Positions 9,796 through 19,271 of a stretch of DNA of 64,000 nt are shown here, piece by piece (the first letter of the stretch is position 1; every line of letters starts with the position of its first letter). The translations under genes and the position numbers were made by a program. The stretch is from positions 27,604-91,603 of the forward strand of contig JBARBI010000122.1 in NCBI GenBank assembly GCA_049792875.1, read 5' to 3'. The DNA comes from Sulfotelmatobacter sp049792875 (GTDB lineage: Bacteria; Acidobacteriota; Terriglobia; Terriglobales; Acidobacteriaceae). The notes beneath the pieces were generated by a model. It saw only the letters and a list, made by a program, of their open reading frames with translations, ran no database searches and was not told the origin of the DNA.

Positions 9796-9999
9796 ATGCT
9801 CGAACCTAAGAAACAACCGGCCATGAACGCTCATTCACGATTCATGGATCAAGAGCCAGGCGCGAGCGCGCGGTCCGGACGACCGGAGGACGCGCTTGGG
9901 GAGTTGTATGAACTTCTCGAGACGTATGCACCTGCGTGGTATACCGAGGGGCACCATGACCGGGCAGAGTCTGCGTTGCGATCCGTCAAACAGCCCTGA
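9796..9999 (+). CDS. small conserved protein, LY-x-LLE-x-(F/Y)AP-x-WY family (copy 2)
   Basis: A 67-residue paralogue of the 2451-2639 product. The shared core is LYELLETYAPAWYTEGHHDR; the N-terminus is unrelated and polar. A second ATG at 9823 (residue 10) could be the true start, since GGAGGCGTAGGG precedes the first ATG at close range and either is possible. The gene is convergent with the response regulator at 10036 and is preceded by the direct repeats at 9537-9573. Function unknown. Confidence 0.6.
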   Translation: MLEPKKQPAMNAHSRFMDQEPGASARSGRPEDALGELYELLETYAPAWYTEGHHDRAESALRSVKQP

Positions 10000-10035
10000 A
10001 GAGTGAGGACGGAGACGGGAGTTGCGCTCCGCTTC

Positions 10036-10716
10036 TCATCGTTCAAAACGGTAGCCCGCCCCTGGTATGGTTGCAATGATCTGGGGCTTTTTCGGATCCT
10101 TCTCCAGCTTCTGGCGCAGGCTTGCAACGTGTACATCCACCGTGCGAGTAAAAGTGCCCTCCTCATAGCCCCACACCTCCCGTAGAAGCTCGCCCCGAGA
10201 GAGGGTGGCTCCGGGATGCTCCGCAAAATAGCGCAGGAGTTGGAATTCCCGGGCGGAAAGATAGACCGGATGGCCGTCTCGGGTAACTTGGGTGCCGCGA
10301 ACATCCATACGAATCGAGCCAAAGTTGAGAATGCCCTGGCCGAACCGCGTGGGGGCACGTCGCAACAAAGCTTCGACTCGGGCCATGAGTTCGAGGGTAT
10401 CAAAGGGTTTTGTTACGTAATCGTCGGCCCCCAGCTTCAGTCCAACCACCTTCTCCGCGGTTTGGCCTCGAGCGGTTAGCAGCAGGATCGGGGTGGCCAG
10501 CCCGGCTTGCCGGATGTCGCGACAAAGGTCGAAGCCGTTGCGGTGAGGGAGCATGACATCGAGGATGAACAAATCAAAGGGCAGACGAGTCGCCTTGTCG
10601 AACCCTTCGTTGCCATCCCCCGCGAAGTCGATGCTGTAGCCCTCGCTTCGCAGCCGATCGCCTAAAGTAATTCGCAGTGGTTCTTCGTCTTCGACCAACA
10701 AAATATTCTCGTTCAT
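10036..10716 (-). CDS. OmpR/PhoB-family response regulator
   Basis: The 226-residue protein has an N-terminal receiver domain with acidic pocket VEDEE (residues 8-12), phosphoacceptor D53 in FILDVMLP, T81 in LLTARG and K103 in YVTKPF. The C-terminal winged helix (about 130-224) includes LSAREFQLLRYFAEHPG, TVDVHVASLRQKLE and the ending IPGAGYRFER. Its ATG overlaps the stop codon of the upstream histidine kinase by four bases, so the two are translationally coupled and are surely partners. It is the last gene of the porin, binding protein, kinase and regulator operon. Target genes are unknown; the direct repeats at 9537-9573 are one candidate site. Confidence 0.95.
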   Translation of the reverse strand: MNENILLVEDEEPLRITLGDRLRSEGYSIDFAGDGNEGFDKATRLPFDLFILDVMLPHRNGFDLCRDIRQAGLATPILLLTARGQTAEKVVGLKLGADDYVTKPFDTLELMARVEALLRRAPTRFGQGILNFGSIRMDVRGTQVTRDGHPVYLSAREFQLLRYFAEHPGATLSRGELLREVWGYEEGTFTRTVDVHVASLRQKLEKDPKKPQIIATIPGAGYRFER

Positions 10717-12197
10717 TTTTGAGAAAACAAGCCTGATCCGTGAGTTACACCTGCTGTGTGGGGATTGCTCTCCACGATGATGGGTAAGTGCAGTGTGAAA
10801 ACACTACCGATACCCAGTTCACTGGCTACCGAGAGGCTTCCGCCCATGGCTTCCGCGATATTCTTGGCTACGGGCAATCCCAGGCCTGTCCCGTGGATCT
10901 GGGCGGCGGTAACGGCTGGGCTGCGGTAAAAGGGTTCAAAGATGCGAGCAATTTCCGGCGCGTCGATGCCGATGCCCCGGTCCTGAACGCTGATGCGGAC
11001 TTCCTTGCCACTTCCACCGGCCCCCTCGCCGGTGTAAGCGCGAATGCTGATCCAGCGCGCCTCGCCGCTGTACTTTACTGCGTTCACGACCAGATTCTGC
11101 AAACACTGGGCAAGGGCCGACAGATCACCGTTGATGTGGGGCAGTCCATCCTCGACGCGATGCTCGACTACAAAACCGGCACCTTGCACCAGTTCCATGG
11201 TGCCGTCGACGACCGTTTCTACGATCTGCGAAACCGACATGGGGCGCAAGGCGTAGCGGACCGGATGCTCTTGGGTAGAGGCGAACGAGAGCAGCTGATT
11301 TACCAACTCGGTGACCTGGCGACTTTGGCTGCGGATCAGCGAGCGATATCTCCCTAACTGTTCCTTTCCACCCACCACACCGTCGGCAACATTGTCTGCG
11401 GCGGAGCAGATAACCGTGAGCGGCGTGCGCAGTTCATGCGACACCGAGGCGACAAAATTCATCTGCATCCTGGCGAGTTGCAGGGTGCTCTGCACCTTGC
11501 TCCGCTGGATTGCCCACACAGAGACGCTCGCAAACAACAGGGTGAAGAACAGAACGGCAACCAGCCTGACGACCGACCGACGATGGCTGGCCGCTACATT
11601 CCCAACGCTCTTGGATGCCTGCTCGTCGTACAACCGCTTGATATCTTCGAGATCCAGACGCACGACCTCGAACGACGGCACGCCGCTGGTCAGATCAAGA
11701 TCCACCGCCTCTTTCGTGCTGCCCTCGAGAATCGAGGCCAGCACCTCTTTCCGGATGTCATGATAAGCAGACCAATGCTCTTGCAGCCCTCTGCCCACCT
11801 CAATCTCCTGAGGCGTTCTCGCCTCTTGCAGATAGTCGCTAATGCCCTGCGTTACCTTATCGTCCGCCAGATTCGACTGGTCGGCATATTCCACCTGCAG
11901 ATTACTGTCATTGGTCGTTAGAGCATAGAGCGTGCTGCGGCGAGTCTCTTGCGCCTGGTATTGCAATTCCCCGATTTGGCGGAGACCGAGCACCGATCCC
12001 GCGTACATTTGCTGTGCCTCCAGGTTGCCGCTGCGCAAGTCCCGAATCACGAAGATTCCCACGGCTGTTTCCGTGCCGAACACTAAAATCAGCAACAGAG
12101 TGTAGCTGTAGCGTGAGAGCGCGCCCGACAAACGATTCCCTCCCGTCACCGGACGAGTGGTGCTGGCTTCGGCCGCATGTTTGTCTGTGCCCTTCAT
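10713..12197 (-). CDS. membrane sensor histidine kinase
   Basis: The 494-residue kinase starts at the ATG at 12197, one base after the stop of the binding-protein gene. The frame is open to 12260 but that part overlaps the upstream gene. Membrane helices lie at about 33-50 and 209-230 and enclose a periplasmic region of about 155 residues that looks like a four-helix bundle (4HB_MCP type) rather than a PAS domain. The kinase core has the H-box ASVSHELRTPL (H254), N-box QCLQNLVVNAVKYSG, G1 VQDRGIGI, and G2 GTGLGLPVAKNI. It phosphorylates the coupled OmpR-type regulator. The genes upstream encode a porin and a PstS-like periplasmic protein, so the signal may be an anion or the loaded binding protein; this is inference. 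Confidence 0.93.
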   Translation of the reverse strand: MKGTDKHAAEASTTRPVTGGNRLSGALSRYSYTLLLILVFGTETAVGIFVIRDLRSGNLEAQQMYAGSVLGLRQIGELQYQAQETRRSTLYALTTNDSNLQVEYADQSNLADDKVTQGISDYLQEARTPQEIEVGRGLQEHWSAYHDIRKEVLASILEGSTKEAVDLDLTSGVPSFEVVRLDLEDIKRLYDEQASKSVGNVAASHRRSVVRLVAVLFFTLLFASVSVWAIQRSKVQSTLQLARMQMNFVASVSHELRTPLTVICSAADNVADGVVGGKEQLGRYRSLIRSQSRQVTELVNQLLSFASTQEHPVRYALRPMSVSQIVETVVDGTMELVQGAGFVVEHRVEDGLPHINGDLSALAQCLQNLVVNAVKYSGEARWISIRAYTGEGAGGSGKEVRISVQDRGIGIDAPEIARIFEPFYRSPAVTAAQIHGTGLGLPVAKNIAEAMGGSLSVASELGIGSVFTLHLPIIVESNPHTAGVTHGSGLFSQK

Positions 12198-12198
12198 A

Positions 12199-12735
12199 CT
12201 ATTTGGCTGGCGGCGTTTCGATCTGCAGCCGGTAGTCCTTGTCATCGGGCAAATGGCCATCGATGCGAATGACCTTTACTGAACTATCGAGATCGCTCGC
12301 TCGAACATAGCCAATCGCGCCCGGCACGTTGAACACAAACTTGCGCACACCGACTGGACTTGCCAGAGTCTTCGGAGAAACAATGGCTTCTCCGGTAAAC
12401 AGTCTCTGCATGAAGTGTTTCCGGAACTCTTCCTCGTTCATCCGGCAAATGTCGCGGAGTGCAGCGGTCCGCTCCGGCTGCCCCGGCTCCATGGTCACCA
12501 GGGTGATACGGCGCCCATTCGGCCAATGGCTCCGCTCCCCCAGAAAAATCCGGCGCAGCTCGGCAAAGTCGAGATCTTGCACCGGATTTTCCTGGTTGAC
12601 GATGATGGCAAGGCTTTGCGCGGACGCACTCCTTTCCGGCAACGAGGCGGCCCGGGCTGGCCTGTTCGCCGGCGCTTCCAGAAGCAGTATGGAGGCGGCC
12701 ACGATCGAAAGGACGCGAACTACACGCTGCACCAT
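12199..12735 (-). CDS. short PstS-like periplasmic substrate-binding protein
   Basis: A 178-residue exported protein with a signal peptide ending near PARAAS. It resembles the PBP-like domain family annotated as phosphate ABC transporter substrate-binding protein: LDFAELRRIFLGERSHWPNG, then a segment on completing the fold, and VPGAIGYVRASDL near the end. It is about half the length of a classical PstS, and no transporter genes accompany it. It lies 9 bases after the porin gene and one base before the sensor kinase gene, so it is probably a signal-input or delivery protein. Whether it binds phosphate or another oxyanion cannot be read here. Confidence 0.75.
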   Translation of the reverse strand: MVQRVVRVLSIVAASILLLEAPANRPARAASLPERSASAQSLAIIVNQENPVQDLDFAELRRIFLGERSHWPNGRRITLVTMEPGQPERTAALRDICRMNEEEFRKHFMQRLFTGEAIVSPKTLASPVGVRKFVFNVPGAIGYVRASDLDSSVKVIRIDGHLPDDKDYRLQIETPPAK

Positions 12736-12744
12736 TGTTCCTTT

Positions 12745-14181
12745 CTAGAACGTAAAGCCGAATTGCAGCGCGAGACTACTGATCGAGGGCTGGTCTCGCA
12801 AGGTCGTGTGGTCGTATTGCAGCTTGACCGACACCGACTCGCTGGCATCGTAGCGCAGCCCCACCGACGGCCCATACTGCAGGCCGACCGGCCCACCGAA
12901 GCGAGGAGCTCCGATTCCGAAGACCGGCTCCTGATTCGCGGCGTTTACATACTGATATCGAAGATACGGCCGATAGGCGCCAAACGCTTTTGATATCTGG
13001 GAGTAGAAACCGGGCGTGTTGAACACTTGGGAGGGTCCCTGGGGCGCGTGACGAATCAGGACCACCTCGTTCAGCCACTCGAAATTCGGCACGGTGTAGA
13101 TCGCGTGGGCGTCCAAAATCGTTTCTCCAATCGCCGGCTGGTTGACAGGAGTCAGCAGGTCCCGGTAGGCAGAGAAGCCGACCTGCAATCCATGAATCGC
13201 TTCGGGACGGGCGAACAGGGCCAGATTAAACGCTTTGTGATTGTTCTCATCGACCACGTTCTGTACCGGTTCCGCAAACAATGGATTCTCCGAAGCTCGC
13301 CCGTTCCCGATCTCTGCCACATAATGCAAACCCCAGGATCCGGACGGAATTCTACCTGACACAGAGGCGCCCACCGTATGGATTGGCAGGATCCCGCCTT
13401 GGTCCTCAAACTCAAACAGGAAGGGACGTCCGGTCGTGGTCTGTAACCAGGTACTGTGGTGATACGCCGTGTTGTAGTAGCCGATCGCCGTATGAAAGCG
13501 ACCAACCGAAAGGTTGAAGTAGTCATTAGCCGAGTACTGCAGAAGGTAGCGTTCCAGATCCACGTCGAAAACGTTGGCGGGCTGGCCCTGCAGCGGGCCC
13601 GCTTCAAAGACAATCTCGCTCAGGAACCGGAACTTCTCGGATACGTCGGAGGTCACGAAGAGGTCAAGCTCCCCCAGGGTGAAAGAGGTGGTCGTACCCT
13701 TTTGGTTACTCCCCCCGAAGTCGATATCGCCGAAGCCCCGAATGCGCAACAGGGTCTTGCTGAGGTCCATTCTCTCCGGTCCTTGTGGGGACTCCTCCTG
13801 CAGTGAAGGCTCGGCTTGCGCCGTCGAGGTCGTCTGAGCGGGAGCAGAGGATGGGGTTACGCTGGGTGCTGTGCTCAAGACCGTGCTTGCTGCCACGATC
13901 GCCGCCGCGTTGGGACCCGCGCTGGGAACCCCGCTGGGCGCTGGCGGTCGAGATGCTGCTTCCAGTTGCACGACCCTCGCTTCCAGTTGCTCAATTCTCT
14001 GGAGAAGCATCTGCATCGTTGCGGGATCCGAAGGTGGAGCACTCCCCGCTTGCTGCGCATGCGACAGGGTGCTCATCACGAGAATTCCCAGCAGCAGGAG
14101 CAAACGTTGCGTGACTCTCCCCGGGTCGTCGTGACGCCTGCGGGCAACGTTGAGAACGGGAAGAATTGAAGACCTCATCAC
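12745..14181 (-). CDS. outer-membrane porin with N-terminal coiled coil
   Basis: The 478-residue protein has an export signal ending near LSHAQQ (about residue 43). A coiled coil follows, with heptads LLQRIEQLEARVVQLEA (about 60-76), then an Ala/Pro/Ser-rich linker, then a beta-barrel of about 330 residues beginning LRIRGFGDIDFGG and ending with an aromatic residue (LALQFGFTF). The last residue being F and the alternating strands fit outer-membrane porins, and the coiled coil may contact the cell wall as in other porins. It is the first gene of the operon continuing to the binding protein, histidine kinase and regulator. The transported solute is unknown. Confidence 0.75.
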   Translation of the reverse strand: MMRSSILPVLNVARRRHDDPGRVTQRLLLLLGILVMSTLSHAQQAGSAPPSDPATMQMLLQRIEQLEARVVQLEAASRPPAPSGVPSAGPNAAAIVAASTVLSTAPSVTPSSAPAQTTSTAQAEPSLQEESPQGPERMDLSKTLLRIRGFGDIDFGGSNQKGTTTSFTLGELDLFVTSDVSEKFRFLSEIVFEAGPLQGQPANVFDVDLERYLLQYSANDYFNLSVGRFHTAIGYYNTAYHHSTWLQTTTGRPFLFEFEDQGGILPIHTVGASVSGRIPSGSWGLHYVAEIGNGRASENPLFAEPVQNVVDENNHKAFNLALFARPEAIHGLQVGFSAYRDLLTPVNQPAIGETILDAHAIYTVPNFEWLNEVVLIRHAPQGPSQVFNTPGFYSQISKAFGAYRPYLRYQYVNAANQEPVFGIGAPRFGGPVGLQYGPSVGLRYDASESVSVKLQYDHTTLRDQPSISSLALQFGFTF

Positions 14182-14631
14182 TACCTCCGTCGACTAGACA
14201 ATCGCACTGACAACCGGGCCTCTACGGTCATGGCAGCCCGAAACGCGCCGCCTCCGGAGCAGTACCCAGCGAAAGCAAGTCCATACAGCTTGCGATTGCT
14301 CGCCAATCTGACTGAATTTTTCTTGACTCAAACAGCGGTACGCGAGGGTACCTGGTGGGGGATGATCAGGACGATTGTAAACGAAGAACGCTAAAAATGC
14401 CCTTACCCTTTTTACCCATTGCGGCCGGACTGGTGGGGTCTGGAACCGCCGGAAAAACGCGTTTTTCCCCAGTTCTTGGATCGGTTGACACCGGGATCGC
14501 CCAAGTGAAACCATCCCCGCCGTCTGCACTTAAGTCCCGCAGTCGAGGTCCAATATTTCGTTGCGGGACGGAACTGGAATTACTGTGTGGCGAACCGGTC
14601 GGTCGGGTGAATCAGGTCCGAGGAGGATCAG
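14182..14631. other. 450-base divergent intergenic region
   Basis: This region separates the leftward porin operon from the rightward rhamnosidase gene and should hold both promoters. It contains a perfect 18-base palindrome (14451-14468, listed separately). No gene inside is supported. Confidence 0.5.
14451..14468. promoter_or_regulatory. perfect 18-bp palindrome, candidate operator
   Basis: GGAAAAACGCGTTTTTCC is fully self-complementary and lies 163 bases before the rhamnosidase start. It has no following T-tract, so it is not a terminator. Its A/T-rich arms around a CG-rich centre resemble operators of dimeric helix-turn-helix repressors, but the regulator is unknown. Confidence 0.4.
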
Positions 14632-17600
14632 GTGGAACAGCGCAAATTATTAATTGTGTTCATCGCAATGGTCATTCTGGTGTCGGCCGCTTCCGCCACG
14701 CCGGTCCGCCTGCGCTGCGAATATCTGGAGAACCCTCTGGGTATCGACGCGACTGCCCCTCACCTGTCCTGGCAGAGCGATAATACCGAGCGCAATTGGA
14801 AACAGGTGGCTTACGAGGTCTTGGTGGCCAGCAAGGCCGACGGCCTGGGGGCCGGGGAGGCCGACGTGTGGGACAGCGGCAAAGTTATTTCCAGCGAGTC
14901 GGTTGGAATTGCCTATCGTGGTCCAGCCTTGGAATCGCGCAAGAGATACTACTGGAAAGTGCGCGTATGGGATGCGGCAGGGCAAGGATCGGAGTCGTTG
15001 GAACGAGCCTGGTGGGAAATGGGACTTCTCCATGCGAGGGACTGGAAGGCAAAGTGGATCCGCTGGAAAAACCCCGAGGATGAAGCGGACCGCCACGGAA
15101 TCCGCTGGATCTGGGTGACAGGTCAGGATGCACTCGCGGTCGTGCCCGGTACGGTTGCCACGTTTCGCTTGAGCGTCAGTCTTTCCGAGAAAGCCAGAGC
15201 CGCGGTCCTGTTGCTCGCGGCGCGGGGAGGCTTGGTCGCCCAGGTAAACGGTCAGGAAGTAGATGCCAAGAAAGGGTGGGGCTCCTTCGATCGCAGGGAT
15301 ATTTCTGACCAAATGGTTGTCGGGAAGAACCTGATTGAAGTGACGGTGACGGCCCCCGAGTCACCGCAGCGGGAGCCCAGCAAAGGGGCCAAAATCAGTA
15401 CGGCCGCGCTGACGGCGTTGCTAAAGATCACGCGTGCAAACGGTTCCATGATGCGCTTCCCCTCGAATGAAAAATGGGAGGCTAGCCTCGAAAACGCTCC
15501 GCGTTGGCAACCGGCCCAGGTTGTAACGGATCTGACGGACAAACGACTCGGGGATCCGGGAGAACTGCCGCAGCCTGCCGCGTATCTGCGCCGAACGCTC
15601 GCACTATCGAAGAGCGTACAAAGCGCACGACTCATCGTGACCGCGCTGGGTAGCTACCGTGTGTTTATCAATGGCAGCCGGGTTGGAGGCGATGTCCTGA
15701 CCCCTGATTTCACCGACTACCGCAAGCGCGTCCTGTATCAGGCCTACGACGTCACCAATCTGTTGGTTCACGGCAACAACGTAATCGGCGCCCTTCTGGG
15801 GGATGGTTGGTATGGCAGCGGCTTAACCTGGGTCGGAATGCATTTCTTTTCTCCGCCGGTCCGTTTTGTTGCACAGCTCGAACTCGACTTTGCAGACGGC
15901 AGCCACGAGACCGTGGTCACAGATGAGTCGTGGAAGGCGGCCTCATCGGCAATTCTTCGATCGGATATTTATGCGGGAGAAGTGTACGACGCGCGAATGG
16001 AACAGGCGGGATGGGACAAGCAGGGGTTCGACGACTCCAACTGGAAACAAGTGGTTGTCGCGGATGCTCCCCTGATTGCCCTATCCAGCCAGATCACCGC
16101 GCCCGCGCGAGTGATCGCCACGTTGCAGCCTAAGAGTGTAACGCTCGTCGCAAACGGAGCTTACATTTTCGACCTGGGCCAGAACATGGTGGGATGGGCG
16201 ACCCTGAAGGTGAAGGGTGCCGCGGGTAGCAGAGTCAAACTGCGGTTTGCCGAGATTTTGAATCCAGAGGGGACGATCTATACCGCAAATCTGCGGAATG
16301 CGGACGCCACGGATGTCTATACCTTGCGCGGCGGCGACGAGGAAGTGTTTGCTCCGCACTTTACGTTTCACGGTTTTCGATATGTCGAGGTCACTGGCTA
16401 TCCTGGAACACCGCCTCTCGATGCGATCCAGGGAGATGTCGTCAGCAGCGTGAGCGGCGACCCCGTTGCCAGGCTGTCGACCTCAAGCGATCTGGTCAAT
16501 CAAATGTGGTCGATTGGAATCTGGGGTCAGCGTGGAAATTTCCTGAGCATTCCAACCGATTGTCCGCAACGCGATGAACGTTTGGGCTGGATGGGAGATG
16601 CGGGCGTCTTCTGGCGGACGGGAAGCTACAACTTCGACGTCGCGGCATTCTCACAGAAATTCATCCAGGACATCGTCGACGCTCAAACTACTCAGGGCGC
16701 GTTTACCAATGTTTCTCCCAACACACTTCCGTTCGACGGAGGCGGAACAGAAGGAACATCGGCGTGGAACGAGGGGATGGTGGGAGCACCCGGTTGGGGT
16801 GATGCGGGAGTGATCGTTCCCTGGACGACGTGGTTGCAGTATGGCGACCAGGCGGTCATTCAAGAAAACTGGGATGCGATGCAGCGCTGGATGGACTTCA
16901 TCCAAAGCCGAAACCCTGACTTCCTGCGCACCAACGGCGTCGGCCCCAACTTCGCGGACTGGCTGGCCCCTGATGAGAACACTAACAAGGACCTGCTCGC
17001 GACCGCATACTGGGCCCTGATCGCAAACATGATGTCGCAGATGGCTCACGCGGTCGGCAAGGAGGCCGACGCAAGGCGCTATGACGATGTCCTGAGAAAC
17101 ATCCGCACGGCCTTCCAGAAGGCGTACATCCAGGACGACGGAGAAGTTGGGACGGGGACGCAAACCTCCTACGTGGTTGCGCTCTACACCAAGATGGCTC
17201 CCGAGGCTCTTGAACCCCTCCTGGTTGACAGGCTCGTGAAAGAAATCGAGAAGCGCAGCTGGCATCTTTCGACTGGATTCCTTGGAACGCCCTTTCTCCT
17301 CTTCACGCTGGCTGATCACGGACGATCAGACATTGCTTATCGTTTATTGATGAACGATACCTACCCATCCTGGGGTTACATGCTATCGAAAGGCGCAACC
17401 ACCTGGTGGGAGCGCTGGAACGGAGATACGGGCGATCCTGCCATGAACTCTTACAACCACTATGCGTTCGGCTCGGTGATGGCATGGGTTTATCGTTACG
17501 CCGCCGGAATCGACACCGCGCCGGATTCGCCGGGATTCAAAGAAATCGTCATCCACCCACATCTTGATCCGCGCATGACGTCGGCGCGGGCGGAGTATGA

Positions 17601-17820
17601 ATCGATCTACGGCAAGATCATTAGCGACTGGAAGGGAACGCCCGCGGGTCCATTTTCCTTGAACGTTACGATCCCGGCGAACACATCGGCGCAAGTGTTT
17701 TTGCCGGCGATCGCGGGAGCACACCTCACCGAAGGCGGCAATCCGGTGGAAGCGAAACAAGAGCGTGGATCGTATGTCGTTGCGCTTGGGGCAGGTTCTT
17801 ACAGGTTTGAAGTGAAGTGA
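14632..17820 (+). CDS. alpha-L-rhamnosidase, glycoside hydrolase family 78
   Basis: The 1062-residue secreted enzyme starts at a GTG with a perfect AGGAGG five bases upstream. A signal peptide (1-22) is followed by the Ig-like N-terminal domain (PVRLRCEYLENPLGI, HLSWQSD), beta-sandwich domains (the RRTLALSKS and YRVFINGSRVGGDVLTPDFT region), and the (alpha/alpha)6 catalytic domain. The GH78 acidic motif is present as DCPQRDERLGWMGDAG (about residue 643), with the later motif TTWWERWNGDTG. It releases terminal L-rhamnose from pectin side chains or plant glycosides. No rhamnose catabolic genes adjoin it. All usual domains are present. Confidence 0.95.
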   Translation: MEQRKLLIVFIAMVILVSAASATPVRLRCEYLENPLGIDATAPHLSWQSDNTERNWKQVAYEVLVASKADGLGAGEADVWDSGKVISSESVGIAYRGPALESRKRYYWKVRVWDAAGQGSESLERAWWEMGLLHARDWKAKWIRWKNPEDEADRHGIRWIWVTGQDALAVVPGTVATFRLSVSLSEKARAAVLLLAARGGLVAQVNGQEVDAKKGWGSFDRRDISDQMVVGKNLIEVTVTAPESPQREPSKGAKISTAALTALLKITRANGSMMRFPSNEKWEASLENAPRWQPAQVVTDLTDKRLGDPGELPQPAAYLRRTLALSKSVQSARLIVTALGSYRVFINGSRVGGDVLTPDFTDYRKRVLYQAYDVTNLLVHGNNVIGALLGDGWYGSGLTWVGMHFFSPPVRFVAQLELDFADGSHETVVTDESWKAASSAILRSDIYAGEVYDARMEQAGWDKQGFDDSNWKQVVVADAPLIALSSQITAPARVIATLQPKSVTLVANGAYIFDLGQNMVGWATLKVKGAAGSRVKLRFAEILNPEGTIYTANLRNADATDVYTLRGGDEEVFAPHFTFHGFRYVEVTGYPGTPPLDAIQGDVVSSVSGDPVARLSTSSDLVNQMWSIGIWGQRGNFLSIPTDCPQRDERLGWMGDAGVFWRTGSYNFDVAAFSQKFIQDIVDAQTTQGAFTNVSPNTLPFDGGGTEGTSAWNEGMVGAPGWGDAGVIVPWTTWLQYGDQAVIQENWDAMQRWMDFIQSRNPDFLRTNGVGPNFADWLAPDENTNKDLLATAYWALIANMMSQMAHAVGKEADARRYDDVLRNIRTAFQKAYIQDDGEVGTGTQTSYVVALYTKMAPEALEPLLVDRLVKEIEKRSWHLSTGFLGTPFLLFTLADHGRSDIAYRLLMNDTYPSWGYMLSKGATTWWERWNGDTGDPAMNSYNHYAFGSVMAWVYRYAAGIDTAPDSPGFKEIVIHPHLDPRMTSARAEYESIYGKIISDWKGTPAGPFSLNVTIPANTSAQVFLPAIAGAHLTEGGNPVEAKQERGSYVVALGAGSYRFEVK

Positions 17821-17915
17821 TCCGATCCTGCAGTCGCACCGGCGTCGCGGTTTGACAGGAATCGGAATGAAATCGCAGAAAAGGGGAAAACCGTCAGGCA
17901 CACTCGCACCGTGAT

Positions 17916-19091
17916 CTAACGGAGGACAGTTTCACCGGTGTTGGGGTCGTGAACGTCCTGGGCTCTCCCTTTCCAGTCGCCACCGCTACCGCTCCAATAC
18001 TTCAGGGCCGAATGCATGGTCGCTGCCAGATAGAATAGAGCCGCCAGCGGCAGGGTCAATGCCCATGCGGGGTTGAGTCGATAGTGTCGCACCATGGTCG
18101 AGTAGGTCATCGCCATGGCCGCCCAAGCCGCAGCGCCCAGAACGAACGCCGGCCAGCTCCCGGTGAACAACAACAGTGGAGGGGCCAGGTAGGTGATGAT
18201 CATGCCCGCGATCGTGCCCAGTAGCAGCAGCGCAGAGTGATCTAACTGGTTGAAGGCCGTGCGCGAGACCATGCGCTCGATCTCCGAGAAGGTCTGGTAC
18301 CGTCGCACGCTCTGGCTGTGATTCGTCAGTTCTAGCCACAATCGGCCGCCATTCTGCTTCATGAGCCGTGCCAGCGAGCAATCATCAATGAGCGCTCCGC
18401 GGATGGCTTCCAGTCCTCCGGCTTGATCCAGAGCCTCTACTCTCACCAGCATGCACCCTCCAGCCGCGCCGGCGGTCGGGCGCCGGGGATCACAAATCCA
18501 GGCTGGCGGGTAGAGCATGAAAAAGAAATACACGAAGGCGGGAATGAGAAGCTTCTCCGGGAGGCTTTTGCAATGCAGCTTCACCATGAACGACACCAGG
18601 TCGTAAGGACCCTGGGCGGCAATGCGACTCAGATTTGCCACGGTCTCGGCATCGTGCACTACATCTGCGTCTGCGAGCATGAGCCACGCGGGATTCAGCG
18701 CCCGTGCCCGCTCAATACCCTGATGCATTGCCCATAATTTACCGGTCCACCCCGCCGGCAAGGGCTTGCTCGGGATCACGACCAGCGCCTCGGCCTTGCC
18801 TGCGCTTTCCGCGGCGCGCCGTGCCACGTCCGCGGTACCATCTGTGCTCTCATCATCCACGAGGAACACCGACATATCCAGGCGCTGGCTGAATAAGGAA
18901 GTGACCACCGGCCCGATCGGTTCGGCCTCATCGCGCGCGGGAACAATGGCAGCAATGCCCCCCGAGAATTCCGCCTCGTCACTCGCATCGACTCGAGCGG
19001 TCTTAAGACGCCAGAAGGCCCCCCTGGCCAAGGCAAGGTAGGCCCAAATCACGGCGGTCAGCGTGGCAACGATCGCAGCAAGCGACGGCAT
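17916..19091 (-). CDS. hpnB: hopanoid-associated glycosyltransferase, family 2
   Basis: A 391-residue membrane GT2 enzyme. An N-terminal helix (about 4-25) precedes a GT-A domain with AAIVPARDEAEPIG, VFLVDDESTDGTAD and LMLADADVVHD (the DxD site). Then come GCMLVRVEALDQAGG, IDDCSLARLMK and SVRRYQTF, equivalent to the D and QxxRW-like motifs. Three C-terminal membrane helices follow. The layout matches HpnB, found in hopanoid gene clusters. No squalene-hopene cyclase gene is near in this window, so the gene is separated from its usual partners. The glycosyl donor and acceptor are not defined. Confidence 0.85.
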   Translation of the reverse strand: MPSLAAIVATLTAVIWAYLALARGAFWRLKTARVDASDEAEFSGGIAAIVPARDEAEPIGPVVTSLFSQRLDMSVFLVDDESTDGTADVARRAAESAGKAEALVVIPSKPLPAGWTGKLWAMHQGIERARALNPAWLMLADADVVHDAETVANLSRIAAQGPYDLVSFMVKLHCKSLPEKLLIPAFVYFFFMLYPPAWICDPRRPTAGAAGGCMLVRVEALDQAGGLEAIRGALIDDCSLARLMKQNGGRLWLELTNHSQSVRRYQTFSEIERMVSRTAFNQLDHSALLLLGTIAGMIITYLAPPLLLFTGSWPAFVLGAAAWAAMAMTYSTMVRHYRLNPAWALTLPLAALFYLAATMHSALKYWSGSGGDWKGRAQDVHDPNTGETVLR

Positions 19092-19271
19092 CGGCTTAAG
19101 GCTCCGAGAGTTCAGCCTACGGGAATGAGAAAGACTAAGGCATCATAAGCGTTTCTGGCGATCTGGTCCCTTCCCGGTGTTCACAAGTCTCCGACGAGAG
19201 GGATCCCAAAAACATGGCCCCGGCAAAACCACCCGGGGCCAAGACTTGGGCTGATCGGACTAGGGCTACGG

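Noticed and set aside
9624..9809. A 61-codon gene before the second small-protein gene
   Set aside because: No ribosome site, no motif, and it overlaps the real small gene's start.
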